Origin: Callaeas wilsoni
Taxonomy: Eukaryota > Chordata > Aves > Passeriformes > Callaeidae
Length of the DNA: 64,000 nucleotides
Reading direction: 5' to 3'
Assembly (NCBI GenBank): GCA_013398955.1
Contig: VWPU01003193.1
Location: forward strand, 30,755-94,754
The notes beneath the pieces were generated by a model that saw only the letters and a program-made list of their open reading frames with translations, was not told the origin of the DNA and made no database searches. Position 1 is the stretch's first letter; every line of letters starts with the position of its first letter. Shown here in pieces: positions 63,466 to 64,000 of the stretch. The position numbers and the translations under genes are program-made.

Positions 63466-64000
63466 GTAAGTGTACCTTTAATTCTGAGTGATACTGATTA
63501 TAGCAACTGTATCCCAGCCATGGTCGAGGTGAATTACTATTTCATATGGTATCACACTCGGTTATTGTTTCCAGGTAATGTGGCCTCTCTTTCACATGGC
63601 AGCCTTTTCAGGCAGCTCCTTGTTAGTGCATAGTAAGACCTGAAAAAACCTAAAACAGTCTCAGATTACCTCTTCTGCATTGTAAAAAAGATATGTGGAT
63701 TGATAAACACATTAAGATGTGTTATTATCCATTATTCAACATCTGGCATAGGGAAGATGAGATGCCTATTTACTTACTATCTGTATTAATGTTAATTTCT
63801 AGCAGGCAACAGCGAGCATGCTACTTTCACCTGTTTAAAGGAGGCAAATGTGAAACAAAATAATTTAATATTAAGAGATGGAGATTTAAGTGTTATCTTT
63901 AAAGATTGTGCATTACATACCTTTCCTGAAATTATCATTTATATGAGATTTCTTTATGGACTTGAAACAAGACTAACAAGGTGTAGGGGTTTGAGTTCTT
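63466..64000. other. Right end of window, nothing recognised
   Basis: AT-rich, no gene or repeat seen. In human the next gene downstream of SLC28A3 is RMI1, on the opposite strand. Its single long coding exon is not in this window. Confidence 0.55.

Noticed and set aside
61126..64000. RMI1, expected downstream of SLC28A3 on the opposite strand
   Set aside because: RMI1 has one long coding exon; no long minus-strand frame exists here, so it must lie beyond the window if the order is kept.
1..64000. CRISPR arrays, operons, tRNA or rRNA genes
   Set aside because: No regularly spaced repeats, no tRNA cloverleaf signals, and the split gene and repeats show a vertebrate genome.

Overview
The window is vertebrate nuclear DNA, almost certainly from a bird. 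One split gene lies on the + strand (bases 175-24136). The rest is AT-rich, gene-poor sequence with CR1 LINE fragments and solo LTRs of endogenous retroviruses, the repeat mix typical of avian genomes. The species cannot be named. SLC28A3 lies in the NTRK2/RMI1/HNRNPK neighbourhood, which is Z-linked in birds, so Z linkage is a reasonable inference, not an observation.

Bases 1-24136: the 3' two thirds or more of SLC28A3, the concentrative nucleoside transporter CNT3. Fifteen coding exons were read with consensus splice sites, matching phases and no frameshift. They encode 603 residues to the stop codon. From the substrate-binding Gln to the late transmembrane region the numbering differs from human CNT3 by a constant 81, so only the N-terminal tail, about 81 residues by that numbering, lies before the window. 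Introns hold little beyond a CR1 tail, simple repeats, a perfect 14-bp inverted repeat, a decayed direct duplication and a possible old LTR near 9.6-10.7 kb.

Bases 24137-64000: no convincing protein gene. The supported content is LTRs at 26.5-27.7 kb, 28.3-29.5 kb (with a second LTR nested inside), 35.3-35.8 kb, 41.7-42.3 kb, 42.5-44.2 kb and 49.1-49.6 kb. CR1 pieces lie at 37.7, 47.7-48.0, 57.6-59.6 and 60.1-61.1 kb. A minus-strand fragment near 45.2-45.45 kb resembles the start of an L1/Tx1-type reverse transcriptase domain, which is unusual in a bird. Three of the LTRs have target-site duplications that can be seen by eye.

Several short exon-like segments (30.84, 50.36, 51.29, 51.90 and 63.40 kb, + strand) have splice signals and an open frame. 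They are recorded as low-confidence candidates for an unknown transcript. No tRNA, rRNA, CRISPR array or prokaryotic feature was seen. No clearly new biological system was found; the most unusual items are the L1-like fossil and the exon-like cluster at 50-52 kb.
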